A stretch of DNA of 64,000 nucleotides from Hybos culiciformis (lineage: Eukaryota; Arthropoda; Insecta; Diptera; Hybotidae): NCBI GenBank assembly GCA_964007475.1, contig OZ023273.1, positions 114,437,812 to 114,501,811 of the forward strand. The letters are read 5' to 3'. The notes beneath the pieces were generated by a model that ran no database searches, was not told where the DNA came from, and saw nothing but the letters and a program-made list of their open reading frames with translations. This document shows positions 36,070-49,852 of the stretch, piece by piece. Numbering within the stretch: position 1 is the stretch's first letter; every line of letters begins with the position of its first letter. The position numbers and the translations under genes are program-made.

Positions 36070-39000
36070 TAAATAAATTTTAGTCTACTATATATATTTT
36101 CCATCTATATACAAGACTCAAAATAGGGTTTTATTTTAGAAATTCTGAATAAAATCTGCATATAAGAAAATATATAATAATTCATTATAAAATAAATAAT
36201 TAAATTCTTATCAGATGAATTTAAAAGTAAATTTAATATTAACAGTCTAATGTAATAAATATTTCCTAAATTTCCATCCAATGCCAAAGTCATATTCGAT
36301 ACCGCAGTACACTTAATATAAATAAAAAAAAAATTAAAATAAAATCGTTAGCGAAACCAAATCTAATTTGAAATCTTCAAGGACTGTCGCTTTTCATAAT
36401 TTTCAAAATATTATTTCCTATACAATCTTTGTTTCAATATTAAAATAAATGGTATTATTATAATAAAATATTGTAATTTTTCGCCAAAAAAATATTCATT
36501 TTGAGTGTAGATAGGAAAATGTATTCTTCCGTAAAAAAATCTGTATTCTCAAGATAAAGAAAGTTACAGGCGCCACTTTACAGTATTTGAAATATTTTGT
36601 TTCAAATGGTATTAAAACTGCCAACATTTTGCAAGCTTCCACTTTTCTTAGTTCAATAAACTTATACAATAGAGAACGCGATTTTAGCACCATATCAAAG
36701 TATTCAATTCTAAGAAATTAATGAATTTGAGCCCAAAATATAATATACATATTATTTCTTGTTGAAAAATCTTCATATTTGCTTTAAAAAAAAACTAAAC
36801 CTTTCCTGAAAATCCCCAATAGCTTATTGGACAACCCGCAATGTAACAAAAAAAAAAAGAATAGTAAATTAGATTTAAGTATTGTATTTATTTATCATAT
36901 GTAACTTATAACAAAAATTTTTTTTAAATTAAAATGTATTTAAAAATATTCTATTTAAAATTTGAATCATGTATTAGCCATAAATAGGGTAATTTGGCAA
37001 GGAATTTCATAGATACAAAGTCTATGCCAAAATAAAATTATATTTTATTGTTTTTAATAGAATGAAATCATGAAAATAATGTATTTTTCAGACAATTTTT
37101 TCCTCCTTTTCGGGAATACAATATTAATATTATCAAGTAAATTCAAAGAGAGGTATGGAAAAATGTTATAAAATAATTCATATATGTTTTAAATTCAAGA
37201 GGATTTTACTAAAAGGAACACTATCAAAAATATACAAATTTTAGCATAATACTACTTATTGTGATTATTGGTTTAATTAAAATATTTATGAATTCTTTAG
37301 TATTTAGAAACATAGCGGCAACATAACATTTAAAAACGAAGTGAATTTTTGAAATATAGAAATATATAATTTTCAAACAAATTAAAACAGAAAGAAGATT
37401 TTTCCATAAAAATGAACCCTCCAGAAGAATTCAATTAAAAAATAATTTTATTTTTTTTAACTAAAAATCAGATATTCGACTATAAATATTAGTGATGGCT
37501 ATACTATTTTCATATAAGAAAATTATTTTTAAACATTTTTTATAAATACTATACATTTTGGAATAGAAATTGAAGTTGTATTAATTTTCTAATTTTTTTT
37601 AATAAAATAAAAAAATCCATAAATTAAAATTATGAAAAAAAATATATACATATAAATAATTTATGATTGTCAAGAAAATGCATTTATGTTGGAATTTTTT
37701 TTTTTTTTTTTGGTTCTAATTTATGTTTTAATTCAATTAATCTTGAATGTAAACATTTTAAAATAATTTGAATTTTTTTTATTTTTTTTTTTAATAATGA
37801 GATTTAAGAAAAAACTATATAAAATTTTCCCAATGACATTGGTGTGTAAGAGTTAAGTTTATACTTTATAGTATGTATAGTTTATAGTACAACCATAATG
37901 TACATGTAGTTCAATAAATATCTATAAGTATACACAAGGTATAGTATTTGTTTGCAAATGGCAGATAGAAGTTTAAAGGCAATTCCAAAAAAAAAAAAAA
38001 AACCAATTTTGACATTGTACTATAAATTTCTAGTGAATAAAATTTTCTAGCAATAAAATAAATAAGAAATTATATACATATATCCAAAAAATTATTATTC
38101 CACGAAATTATTTTATTTCATTCACCAACCCTGATAATTAATTAATTACATAGTATCTTTTTGCATGAACACAAAAACAAAAAAAAAAAAAAAGACAATG
38201 ACATAAAAATTTTCCACATAAGTCATTCTGGGAAATATAAAAATGAAAAATATCAAAAAAAAAAACAATGAAAATGAAAATTCAGCCATTAAATGACATA
38301 ACTAGGGAATGTGATAAATAAATTGAATATGTTCTCGGAATAATTTTCCTGATAAAAGTAATATTTTTTTGGTATTTTAACATTCCAAAATAAGAAAAAA
38401 AAAAAAAGGGAATAAACAAATATATTTTTTTGTTTTCAACATCAGGATAACGACAACACGATACTTCAATATTGAAATTTTTTCACGAATTTTCATTAAA
38501 ACTCACTCTTCCCCAAAAAAAAATGAAAAGTTTTATTTATTTGTCTGTCGCCATACAGTCAAAATATTGATAAGCACTTGACAAAAAAAAAATAACATAA
38601 ACTGTAATAACTTTTTATTATCTTTCCTTGAACTTCCTGACGTATTTCCTGCTTTGTTTTTTTTTATGCTGTGTATTTCCCAGAGATTCAGGAAGAAATT
38701 GATGACACGCGGTCGAATAGAAAATAATGCATAAAAATGACAATAAAATGGGTTTTTTTTAGGGGTGAAAAACTAACTGGGACAAATAAAAGTTTAGAGA
38801 TAAAATAATGTGTTTTTTTTTGTTAATGTTTTATGTGTATCGGAATTTTATATGTTGTGTGGGGGGTCGATTAGAAATTTTTGATAACCAAAAAATGAGA
38901 AAAAAAAACGTAAATTTAGTGTCGAATGACATGCAACTGATAAGAATAAATTTAAAATTGGTTTTTCTTTTTTATTTTATAATAATTCATTGAGAAATAA

Positions 39001-39987
39001 AGCCATAATTTTGGTTGGCATTGGCATTAAGTCTAAAATTTTAATGATATGAAGAACAAATTGTTTTATTTATTCAGATTATACAAAAAATTTCGGAAAT
39101 TAACTGAGCAAAGAAATGTTTGTTCTTCAAAAATTGATCTAACATTTATACCAAAATTTTTGGTATAAACATAAACTGAATGAATGTATCCGTCTATAGA
39201 AAAGTTTGGAGTGAATAATACCAATTTTACACCAGGTTTTTGTTTATAAATTTTAAAACTATAAATTTTTTTTTAATTAAATCTTAATAAAAAAAAGTTG
39301 TTTTGATTTAAAACATCATCTAATGTTGTTTGGGAAAACATTTAAAAAAAATTATATTTGTCTAATACATACATTAAAAAAAAAGGCCGCATTGAATATT
39401 TATCATAAAATAATATAAAATGTTCACTTTATAAGTAAAATTCTAGAAATTGAAATAAATATATGTTTATTATCATAAATAAATAAAAAACAAAAAAAAG
39501 GACATTAAAAACTTCTGGCTTTCCTCTTCATACATACATATAAATATATTTTCATACAGAACAACATCAGTTTACAATTTATATACCTACTTATTCTAAA
39601 AATGCATATAAATATAATATCTTATTCTTCAAAGAAAATATATTTTTTTTTTTTTCAAAGATTGTTGAAATTTATTTGCACAAAGATCTCTTTATAGCCT
39701 GGTCTAAGGAAACAGATAAAATATATGTTTTTGTCGTCTGGTTGACTATGCTTCTGGGACATCATAATCAAAAAATATAAAATTCCATATTACATTTTGT
39801 CGTGGTTGGCGGAAAAAAAAAACAATAAAAATGGCACATGTTTTTATACTCTAATGTTCGGTTGCAAATGGTGATGTCCTTTGAAAAAACAAAAAAAAAA
39901 ACAGCATAATATTTATATCTATATAAATTTATATATTAATATAAAAAATAATAATAATAATAAATACAGAGTAAAGTACTAAAAATA
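36070..39987. other. AT-rich intergenic DNA
   Basis: I see no gene in these 3.9 kb. Small hairpins occur (for example ATACCAAAATTTTTGGTAT near 39151), but no element boundaries. Confidence 0.5.
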
Positions 39988-40443
39988 TATATACCCTGAT
40001 AGACAAGATGTTATGATTCATGTCATGATTCAGGCATGCCATGACGCTGGAACTACCCCATGAAAATATAAGAAGGCTCGGGCAATTTTTCATGCCTTTT
40101 TGCTTTACAAACCAATACAATCACAATTGCAATTAGATAGAAAGAGATAATTAAACTTTTTTTCACTAGTTATTTCTAAGCGCTTTCACAACATAGAGGA
40201 AGTACATTTTTCACACTAAATTTCATGTGTTGTTTTTTATATAAAAAGCACATAAAAATATTGTGTTTTCACGACAAAAAAATGTAATGAAGGTGTTGGA
40301 ATTTCAGGAAAAAAATAACGAATTCATAACTGAATTTTGATGAAAGCATTAATGATTTAAGCTCAGATAATGCACTGATTTCAGTACTTATTTTCAGTAC
40401 AAAAATAATGGGTTCTTTCGTAATGATTTTCTTGCACTTTAAA

Positions 40444-40623
40444 AACTAAATTTTTCAAGTAATATGATTCTATTTAAAAGTAAATATAGATATATTTTTA
40501 TAATATTTAACATATAATTATTTTGCAAAATGAAATCACTTTGTAATATCTTTATATTAAATATTACAAAAATATATCTATATTTACTTTTAAATAGAAT
40601 CATATTACTTGAAAAATTTAGTT
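40444..40623. repeat. Near-perfect palindrome, 67-bp arms
   Basis: The left arm 40444-40510 (starting AACTAAATTTTTCAAGTAAT) and the right arm 40557-40623 are inverted copies with one mismatch by my alignment. The spacer is 46 bases. It lies inside the DUF4806-bearing element, 3' of its gene. Such a perfect palindrome is either recent or under selection. Confidence 0.9.
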
Positions 40624-41068
40624 CTTAAAATAATAGGTCTCTTCAATATCTCTCTTCAATAAAGAAAATAGGAAATTTATTCTAAATTACATAAATTCTT
40701 TTTATTGATAAATAGTTCATTAGTATTTTACATATTCTTAAGTTTTAAATTTAAAGTTCATTATATATTAAAAATTAATTAAAAAATATTACTAAATGAC
40801 ATTAATTTAGCCACAAATTCCATCTTTTATCAAAAATATTATTAAATATATTAATATTATGAAAAATTCATTAAATATAAATCACATTACATAATTTATC
40901 AACAAAGTTGATTCAGTCATACATATTATATTATATTTTTATTTTATTAAATATATATTATTTTTTTATTAAATGTAACTAAACTATTATTAAATGTATC
41001 TATTATTTATTTTATTGAATTATTTCAGTATTTTAGATTAAGACATCTTACAAGATTATGAATTTACA

Positions 41069-41846
41069 TTACTTAAATTTTTTAATTTTATAAAATCTAT
41101 TATGAGCTTTGCTAATAGATTTTCGCAACAAAAGCTCATACTGTGGCTTAGTCTCTCCACTTGCATCTAAAAAGTAAAAAGTAATGATTAGTAATTATTA
41201 TTTCTATATACCTACATTTTAAAATTATATACTTACTGTATAATACCTTATCAAAAAAAGTAAGGTCTTTTAAACACTTTTTTCCTGCAAGACCTTTATA
41301 ATTATACTTGATGTAAAATTCATCGCTAGCAACAAATTTAATCATTAAATCAACGTCCTTAAATTTTAGAAAATATCCAGTCTGGAATTAAAAAAAAAAA
41401 AATTAACTAAAGAAATAAATAAAAAGCATGAGACGATAGAAATTTTAAATTGAGTCTTACAATTTTATTTGCGAATTCTTCATTTTTTATTTTGTTTTCT
41501 AATGCAACCATATCATCGGTTGATTTCAGAGGGAAAGAACTTTCTATTTCCATTACAACATCATCTAATTCATCGCCAGCAAATTTTTTCATAATATTAT
41601 GGGTTTTTTTAGTATAAACTAAATTTTGCCTTGCTGCATTTCTTCTTCATCCTCCGATACATCCGAAAAGTTGTTATCATTTTCTTCAGATTGAATTATG
41701 GAGTCTGCAATTAATAATTCATCCTCCCAAGAAGAAGAATCCATTAGTTCAATATTCGGAACATTACATTCCCTATGGCGTAAAACGTCAGCACGAATTT
41801 GGCGGTTCAACATATACATTTCATTTTGAAATGTCTTTTTATTCAT
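41069..41846 (-). CDS. DUF4806-domain-like protein, spliced, possibly frameshifted
   Basis: Minus-strand pieces: 41846-41619 (75 codons, acidic and serine-rich, ending SDVSEDEEEMQQ), a block from about 41622 to 41461 (includes MKKFAGDELDDVVMEI and FPLKSTDDMVALENKIKNEE), 41381-41237 (MIKFVASDEFYIKYNYKGLA then GKKCLKDLTFFDK) and 41166-41069 (ends HNRFYKIKKFK, stop). The last three join cleanly with GT-AG introns. FPLKS...LE-x-K followed by a helix and YNYKGL-x-GKK-x(6)-FF has the look of DUF4806, an arthropod-enriched domain of unknown function. The first two pieces are in different frames, with a TAG between them and no good intron, so either a frameshift or an unusual start is present. No catalytic motif is visible. 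Confidence 0.6.
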
Positions 41847-41855
41847 TTTTTCTTA

Positions 41856-41920
41856 AAAAAGTAATTAAAAATTTAATTTAAACAGAACCAGAAATATTGT
41901 ATTTTAAAAAAACTTACCTC
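41856..41920 (-). other. Candidate 5' UTR intron of the DUF4806-like gene
   Basis: On the minus strand, AAGAG/GTAAGTTTTT near 41920 and CTTTTTTAAG near 41856 make a good donor and acceptor, placing a non-coding first exon upstream of the ATG at 41846. This supports a real transcribed gene rather than chance frames. Confidence 0.45.
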
Positions 41921-42392
41921 TTATATTGTACTCCAAATAATATATTAAAATTTTGTTTCTGTTTAATTTTTTTTTTTTTGTTTTCTTTATTATTATTTTG
42001 CTTTTTAATATTTTAATTTTATTAATTTATTAAATGAACTAAATTGAAATCTCGTGTTTATTAATTGAATTTTCAAACATAAAAATGTAATGAAAATATT
42101 CAGTACATATCCTTAACAATAGTACTGAAAAATGTAATGAAAATAATAAGTGCATATACTTGAAAAATAATTAACTGGAAAATAGTACTGAAAAATGTAG
42201 TGATCATACTAAAAAGAAAAGCAACATTATTTGTCTTTTTCTTTCTACTGATAGTCACTATTATTTTATGTGATGAATTCAGTAAACGGCCTTCATGTAA
42301 TACATAAATAAAATTTTTATAATGTAAACGCGTTTTCTTATTTAAATGTATTTGTGAAAAAAAGCAAAACTCATGAATTTTGTCTATCAGGG

Positions 42393-45300
42393 TATAAATA
42401 TTTATATAAGTCAAAATGATATATGTATTTATTAAAAATTCTTCTTTTAAAAAAGAATATTATATTTTCTAGACATTAAATTAAGTATAAAAATAATAAA
42501 ATAAAAAAGAAATGCTCACATTTATATTTATATTAAATATTTATTATTTGTTGTTTTTTTTTTCAACCTATTCTCGAATAATGGTTATAATTATAGGCCA
42601 GATGTTTTTATATTAATAGTAATATATTATACAACTTTTTCGGAACCTAAAATGATGGAAAACTGGAATTAAGGCCTGAAAATGTTTCTTGATATTTTTT
42701 ACGATTCATAAATTTTTGATGAAAAACAAAAATTCACTCATAAAATGGTTAAATTATATTTATTTCATATAATTTACAAGTGTAACTAAAATATACCTTG
42801 TAAACTAACAGATACTGAACTCATTAACTTGTAATAAATTAAATTATGTTATTTATACTGATTAATTCTAATTTTGTAATTTTTCTTAAATTTTTTTAAG
42901 TTTAAATATTTTCAAAATACTTTAGTATTAAATGTGGGAAATGTTTTCTAATTTCAATAAATTGTACAAAATAAAATATCTGTAAATGTTTCTCTATTTT
43001 TTTTTAATTTTACACAACTTTTAAATAATATTTGAAGAAAAATTTTTTAATCAACATTTTTCTTGCAAGTGTGTGTTTTTTTTTAAATGCTGTAACTGAC
43101 TGTGCCGACTAGGTACTGAATTTTATTAACAAAACCAATTTTTATTTTTGATAACGAAAGAATTAAAAAATTTGAAAAAATTAAATTTTTGTCAAAAATT
43201 TATTTCAGCAAATAAGCCCAAAACATAGATTCTACATCATATTTTTCAACATTATTCTACTACCTATTTTCTCAAACTTAAGTTATATTTAATAAAATTC
43301 ATAATTCTGTTCTTGCAGAAAGAACCAAAGAACTATAATTTTTTTATATATTTTGGAAATTTGATTTTTAATTTTCCAACATATGTTTATCCTCATAAAT
43401 AAATAGGATTAGGTGAATAAAAATAGAATTGCAAATAAATGAAATGAACTATTTTGATATCATTCTACAAAATAAATAAATGTATACATATTATTACATA
43501 TACATATTATATATTATGCATTTTAAATTAAATTTCCTTAATCAAAAGAAATAGGTACACCTGCATAAAATAAAACAAAATTTTGTAATATCCATACAAA
43601 AATCTTGGAAATTGTTCTGTTGTTCTTCTAGAAATAAATTTGAAAATTATATATTGAATGAAATTCTGTACCACGTTTCAATATTTATATTACAACAAAG
43701 TTAGTAAATCATATCAATATTATTTCTATATTGTAAAACCAACATAAATAGATATTATATTTTATTTATTATTATCGGTCTGTAGGATGTGTGATGGAAG
43801 TTTTATTTGATTTTAAAATTGAAAAATTGTAATTTAAGAAGAATTTTATTTTAAATAGTACATATACATTTATTTTATACATAATGAAGGTATAGTTACG
43901 TAAGATTTTCTTCTGTAATTTAAAAACTATATATAGTTCCAATGTAAATTTCAAATTTAAATACAATAGCAAAGTCAAAAATATTTCAATTTCAAAATTT
44001 TGTACAATTTTCGTCGTTAAAGAAATGTACAGGTGAAAAAATAGTAATTTAAATACAGACAGATAAAGATTTGAAAATGAAGTTGGATAATTTAATTGTT
44101 AGTAGAATTAAAATATTGTCTGAGCTCCATATATCGAACTTGTATTCAATTAAGGTTGTTAAACATGATACGCAAATCTTATTATCATCAAAATAGTCAA
44201 CAGTCATAGTGAATCAAAAAATGATAATAAGCTTTTTGTGCCTAAATTTAAGACCAGCTTTATTAAAATTTATTTGTATGAAAAGAATTCGAAAATTAAA
44301 TCAATTTTTATTAAAAAAATATATGTATTAATATTTTAAAACAGTACCATCTGTGCCATCTGTGAATAAAATAATCAATTCACCGTGATTTTACTGTAAT
44401 AATTTAATAATAAATATACAAGGAGACTTTATTATGCAGGTAGTTAGACTTTATTATGCAGATAGTTAGCTTGATAACATTTATATGATTTCACGATTAT
44501 GTAACAATTTCGTCAAAAAAAATAATTAATTACATGTGCGGAGTCTCCTTAATATAAAATATCCTTTCGGAATCGAAAAGAAACTTTTTTTACCATAATA
44601 TACATTTTATGTAGGATAGGGTTAAGGTAAATTACAAATCTTAACTTTTATGCTAATTTTTGAATAAAACAAAAGATCATCCTACTACATAATAATGTTA
44701 TCCAAGCAAGTAAACAAAAAAACAATCCAATAATTTTAATAATAAATTCTATTTTTTTTCATAATTTTCTTTTTTATTTCGTATTTTTTAACATATAGAC
44801 ATAAATTGGAAACTACTTAAGGAGACAATTTTGTGCTTTTCTATATAACAAAATAGAATTTAAACAAAAAAATAAAATACAATAAAACATAAAACTTTTA
44901 CCAATTTAGGAGCCATCAAAAAAGGATATCCTGGGAGGTTAACATTTTTATTTATTTATCAATAACATGAAAGGAACCAAAAAAAAAAAAAAGAAAAAAT
45001 AAAATATACATACAGCAATTGAGAAAATTTTCCATATGAAAAGAACTAAAAAAAAAAAATTGAGTCTGAATGCTATTTTTTCCTAATTTTAAAATTATCC
45101 TTAAAAGGAAAAGTAAAAAATTCGATATTATTTTTTTTTTTTTTATTTTGTCCTTCAATTCTTTTTACCAGCAAAAACATATTTTGAATATTATAGATAT
45201 TTTTTTTTATTTACATACAAAAATAAATATCATAAATTTTCTTTCAAAAAAAAAAAAACCAAAAAGGAAATAAAGAAAAAGAAAATTCTTGAGTATATTA

Positions 45301-48300
45301 TGTAAAGAAAAATGTTAAAGGGTTATATTTTTGAAAGAAAATGAACAATAAAAATTTTCATTCAAGTGTAAAAACAATTTCATAATATAAAATCAAAAAA
45401 CATAATAATAATAAATTTATTTAAGAAGTAGAGAAGCTAATTTCGGACAATTATTAGCCAAGAAAATCTATTTTATATCTTACGATCGAACCATAAAACG
45501 CAATAAAGGTTCACAGTGTTTTGAAAAAGAAATTTCGTCTTAAAATATGTAAATCTAATTATATTCTTCTTTATACACGGCAATTGACCGAGTTACAAAC
45601 TCATTCAAAATCAAAATGGAATCCAAAAAACTGGATGTTTTATAAAACTTACTTAGTATGTAAATAATAGGAATATAAACTACTAACAGCCACTTTACAC
45701 AAGAGAGTGTAATAAAATAAATATAATTTAAATACTTAATAATATATGTGTAAAATACGGTAATTCATATTTTTCTAAATTTACAAAAATATGAAAATGC
45801 TGTATTTGCACTTAATTAAAATCATCAAAAAAAAAAAAAAACTTTTCAATTACATAGCAAACTTTTTTATTCAACAAATAGAATTTTATTGGTTTAACTT
45901 TTTGATATTACATTTAAAAGTTAAAATTACCACTTTATTATACAACTTATATGTATATAGTTCTGTATATAAATTAATAATGCTATTTCCTTTCATTTCC
46001 GAACTATTATTATTATTATTCATTTTTATAATAAATACTTAAAATATACTATCATCGCATTAAGTGCAATGCGAACATTAACAATTTTTTGGTGAAATTT
46101 TTTAGCTAAAATTTTAGTTCTTTACTTCAATTTAAAAATTTCAGTTAAAATTATAGAAAAATTTTTCTATTGAAAGTTTCAATATTAAAAGTATATGTAT
46201 CGTTTCTTGTGAATCTTATAAGGAAAAAAAAAATTAAAGATACAAATATACAATTGTTAGTAAGGTATCACCCTTTGCCGATATGATCTTTTAAATTATT
46301 TCAAAGTACACAAAGCTAACTATGAACTTATTTGGTTTAAAATTTATAGTTTACAAACCCTCTTTTTAAAATTATAACTTCACATTAATTTAACGATTCT
46401 GAACTAGTTTAAAAAAAGATACTTAGTATATGTATGTTCTTACATATTTTGATTTCTAATATTAATATTCTAATAATAATAATGAAAATTTCCTTTCAAA
46501 TGCATCAACGTCACAACAATAATCTTCAAATATCTTAATTTTAAAAATGAAATATTTACACAGAATTTTTGAAAAATATGAATAACGTACTAAACTACAT
46601 ACAATATACTATACATATAAAAAATGTTTTTTTTTAATAGAATAAATTTTGTAAAATTTTCCCAAAATTTGCACATAAACTTACATAGGTACATTTAAAT
46701 CACGGTACATTTTTCATATTTCCGTGTGCAATCTGTTATATTTGAAAGTTAAAATTATTATAAAAATTTAATAATTTTTTATCTGTAGTACTGTATACAT
46801 GCATATATGCAAAAAAAATATATGAAAATGAAAAACTCAACATAAAACTTTATGTTAGATTTTCACAATTTCACATATTTTTGCATTTTCACACAAATAA
46901 CATAAAAAAAAGAGTATTATCATTATTATTATTATTATTCTTCAAGATAACGTTGAAAATAATAATAATAATAATGAAATGAAATGAGAAAAAAGGATCA
47001 AAAAAGACTTTCAAAATTATATATGTATGTACTTTACATACAATGTATGTATAAATTTCATGTTCAAAAAATAATGTTAGAAGAAAGTTTTTTTTTTGTG
47101 CTATATTTGCATTCTACATATTTTCAAGTTTTCAAAAAAAAAAAAAACAAAAAAAAAAAGTTTTTATTTTATTTAATTTTAAATTAGTTATATATACGAC
47201 GATTAAAATGTTACAAGGATAATGATAACAAAGTTTTTAGAACAATATGCTTTTCTGAAAAATTTAATTTTTCTTGTTTCATTTTCTTTCTTTTGACATT
47301 TATGAGCGCATATTTTGAAAAAAAATAAAATAAAATAATAAAATGAAAATAAGAATAAAGAAAGGATTTATTTACAATATTGTGGAGGACTGTTTTTTTT
47401 TTTTTTTTGCATTCAAGGAAAGGAACCATAATTCTAAATCTTGATATGATTTATTTTAAGAAAAATTAGGTTTATTTTGTAGGTTTTGGTAAAATTTAAT
47501 ACATATTAAGTTTCAACAATCTATACTTGTAATATTAACATAATCTTCAAGTTTAGAAAATATAAATGTGTAACAAATAAACATTTGTGCTAAAATTTTA
47601 TTCCCAGCCTCATGCCAGCAATAAAAGACTTTTTATAATAAAATTAGAATATGAAATAAAAACTGATCATCAACCTTAATAGGGATATTATAGTGTGCTA
47701 ACAAAGTCTCTCGTGGAATATATTAGAGTTCTTGCAGGTTCCATAACAAACAAAACTTTGCAGAATTGTACAAACAAATAAGCTGAGAAATATTAATATC
47801 ATATGCTTAGAATTTTTAAAAATTTAATTTTGAACTTCGATGTTTGTGAATTTTATGTTATAAAGTTATATGCAATTAAATCATTTGAAATTCTCCATTA
47901 TAGCTTTTATATTATTTTAAATTGACATTTCAGAGTCATCAAAAATAGGTATAATTAACAGCAGCACAAGTTTATCCATTCACTTATCTTTATGAATAAA
48001 AATTATAAAACGTCTCAAAATTTCATAAAAAAAAAAATATTTAATTCGAGTGCAAAAAAACAACACTGGTGTAATGAAGTTAATTTTTTTAATTTACATT
48101 ATCTTCCAGTTTTTTAATGCAATAAACACTGAAAAAATAAAAATATGGAAAAGATTTTGATTTATCAATTTTACCATGAAGGACACAAACATATGTAAAT
48201 ATTTTATTTGGTTTAAAGTTCTCTTCGGCAAGTTGTGAAACGAATCTCTATTCGAAAAAAAAACATAAAACAAACACCTACAAAACGGATTCAAGACTGA

Positions 48301-49780
48301 TAATCTCAAATTATTTCTAAAATGCATATTTAAATTTGAAATTTTTAAATTCAATTTTTGAAAATCACTAAAGATTAAATATCGTATATAATATCAGTTA
48401 AAATAAGAAATTTACAATTTTAGCACAGTGTAAGCCAGGCTGATTATATTCTCGCTAAGAATAATCTGAGCACACTCAGTTAAAGCTGAAACATCTCAAG
48501 TTTATTATAAATTTAAAAGTATAAAATGTAGGAAGCAAATTTTCTCAGTGATTATTTATTAAACAATCGTAAACTTTTTCTTTTAAAGCAAAATTAAAAA
48601 AAAAATAAAATAAAAGCAAAACCAGGAAATGTTTAAATTAATGAAAACTTGGAAAAATTTACGAAAATTTATACTATAATATTATAATGTACAGAAGTAT
48701 GTACATAGGTATTTCTTTTTAAGAACTTGTTTTCTTATTGTTTTATTAGATTTTGTTTTTTGCCGGAGTAAAAATGATTTGTTAGCATAAGCATTTTTAA
48801 ATGTACAGTAGGAAACAAATATTTAGATGCACTGTGTGAAACTTAAATGTATTATAGGAATATGACAGACACGAACGAAAATTTCCGATATAATGTGAAT
48901 CTAACGAGTTCTAAAATCAATTTATGAAATGTCGAAAATTTCTTAATTCCTAACAATCACTTGGATAGAGTTAACATTTGAATTGGAATTTTGAAAATTT
49001 GACATTTTATGATTCGAAATTAATACCGACAAAAAAAAAAGTAATATAATAGTCGAATAGGTCTCGTGTTTGCAAAAAAAATTTATTATTATAGATTTAA
49101 ATTAATTCCAAATTCTTTTATTTAAAGACTTTAATAGATTATAAAAAATAAAATACTTAGAATTCTTCTGAATGACAAATTATTTTGTCTCTAACTGAAT
49201 GTTTCGTACTGTGTTTTTTTTTTTTTTATTCATAACACCATTTCCAGCCAGACGCGAATTTCCTTATTAAATCTTTTTAGAAATCAAATTACATCTAAGT
49301 CGTAGAGACAAATTTTATTTAAAATTTGCCTTATTTAATTTATTAAAATGTGATTAAAAATAAGAAATCATGAAAATTTATAGACATTATTTGATAACTT
49401 TATTATTCGAATTTTCAATTAAAATAATGTTCAAAAATTCATAAATAATAAGAATGACTTGAAATTCCAACTTTGTAGCTAGCTCGTTTTTGCTTTTTTC
49501 CAAACAATCCATTCGTTTTTTTTTCAATTCAATTTATATATATAAATATATAAAATTTAGATATTTTAATTTTAATGTAAAAAAATACCCTTACGTTAAT
49601 TTATTTCTGTTTTGGAGATTAAATTAAAGAGTTTAACTCAACAATTTTTATGGGCCTGTTACAAATTTCGACCCATAATTAAATTTTTAAAATTTGAATT
49701 TGAAGTTCGCAAATTAAGAATATTTTTGAAGAAGAACATTTCTTTTGTTTTATAGAAATTTATATTTTCATTTATTTTGT
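42393..49780. other. Long AT-rich intergenic stretch
   Basis: I see no convincing gene in 7.4 kb. There are many poly-A/T runs and AAT/ATT microsatellites (46918-46978). Frames of up to 83 codons are Lys/Phe/Ile noise. A weak inverted pair, AAGGAGACT...AGTCTCCTT, occurs at about 44421 and 44541. Confidence 0.5.
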
Positions 49781-49852
49781 CGATTTTAATTAAAAAAATT
49801 ATTTCTTCTGTTACCTAATTTTTATTTATTTTTTTTTTTAAATTACAAATTT

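Larger units (their letters stand above)
39994..42392. mobile_element. 2.4 kb DNA transposon carrying a DUF4806-like gene
   Basis: The perfect 13-bp terminal inverted repeat CCCTGATAGACAA is at 39994-40006 and, as TTGTCTATCAGGG, at 42380-42392. Both ends abut TATA, so a TA or TATA target duplication is possible. Subterminal TTTTCAGTAC-type motifs occur near the left end (40382-40401) and in inverted form near the right (42121, 42185). Inside are one spliced minus-strand gene (41069-41920) and a long palindrome (40444-40623). I recognise no DDE transposase. It may be a two-component element moved in trans, or one that captured this gene. The superfamily is not determined. Confidence 0.7.

Noticed and set aside
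44419..44552. Possible 130-bp MITE with AAGGAGACT/AGTCTCCTT ends
   Set aside because: The inverted ends are only about 10 bp and no target duplication is clear; a small direct repeat (GACTTTATTATGCAG) inside may be coincidental.
45070..46042. Lys/Phe/Ile-rich frames of 67-83 codons
   Set aside because: This composition is what A/T runs give; no domain, splice partner or promoter.
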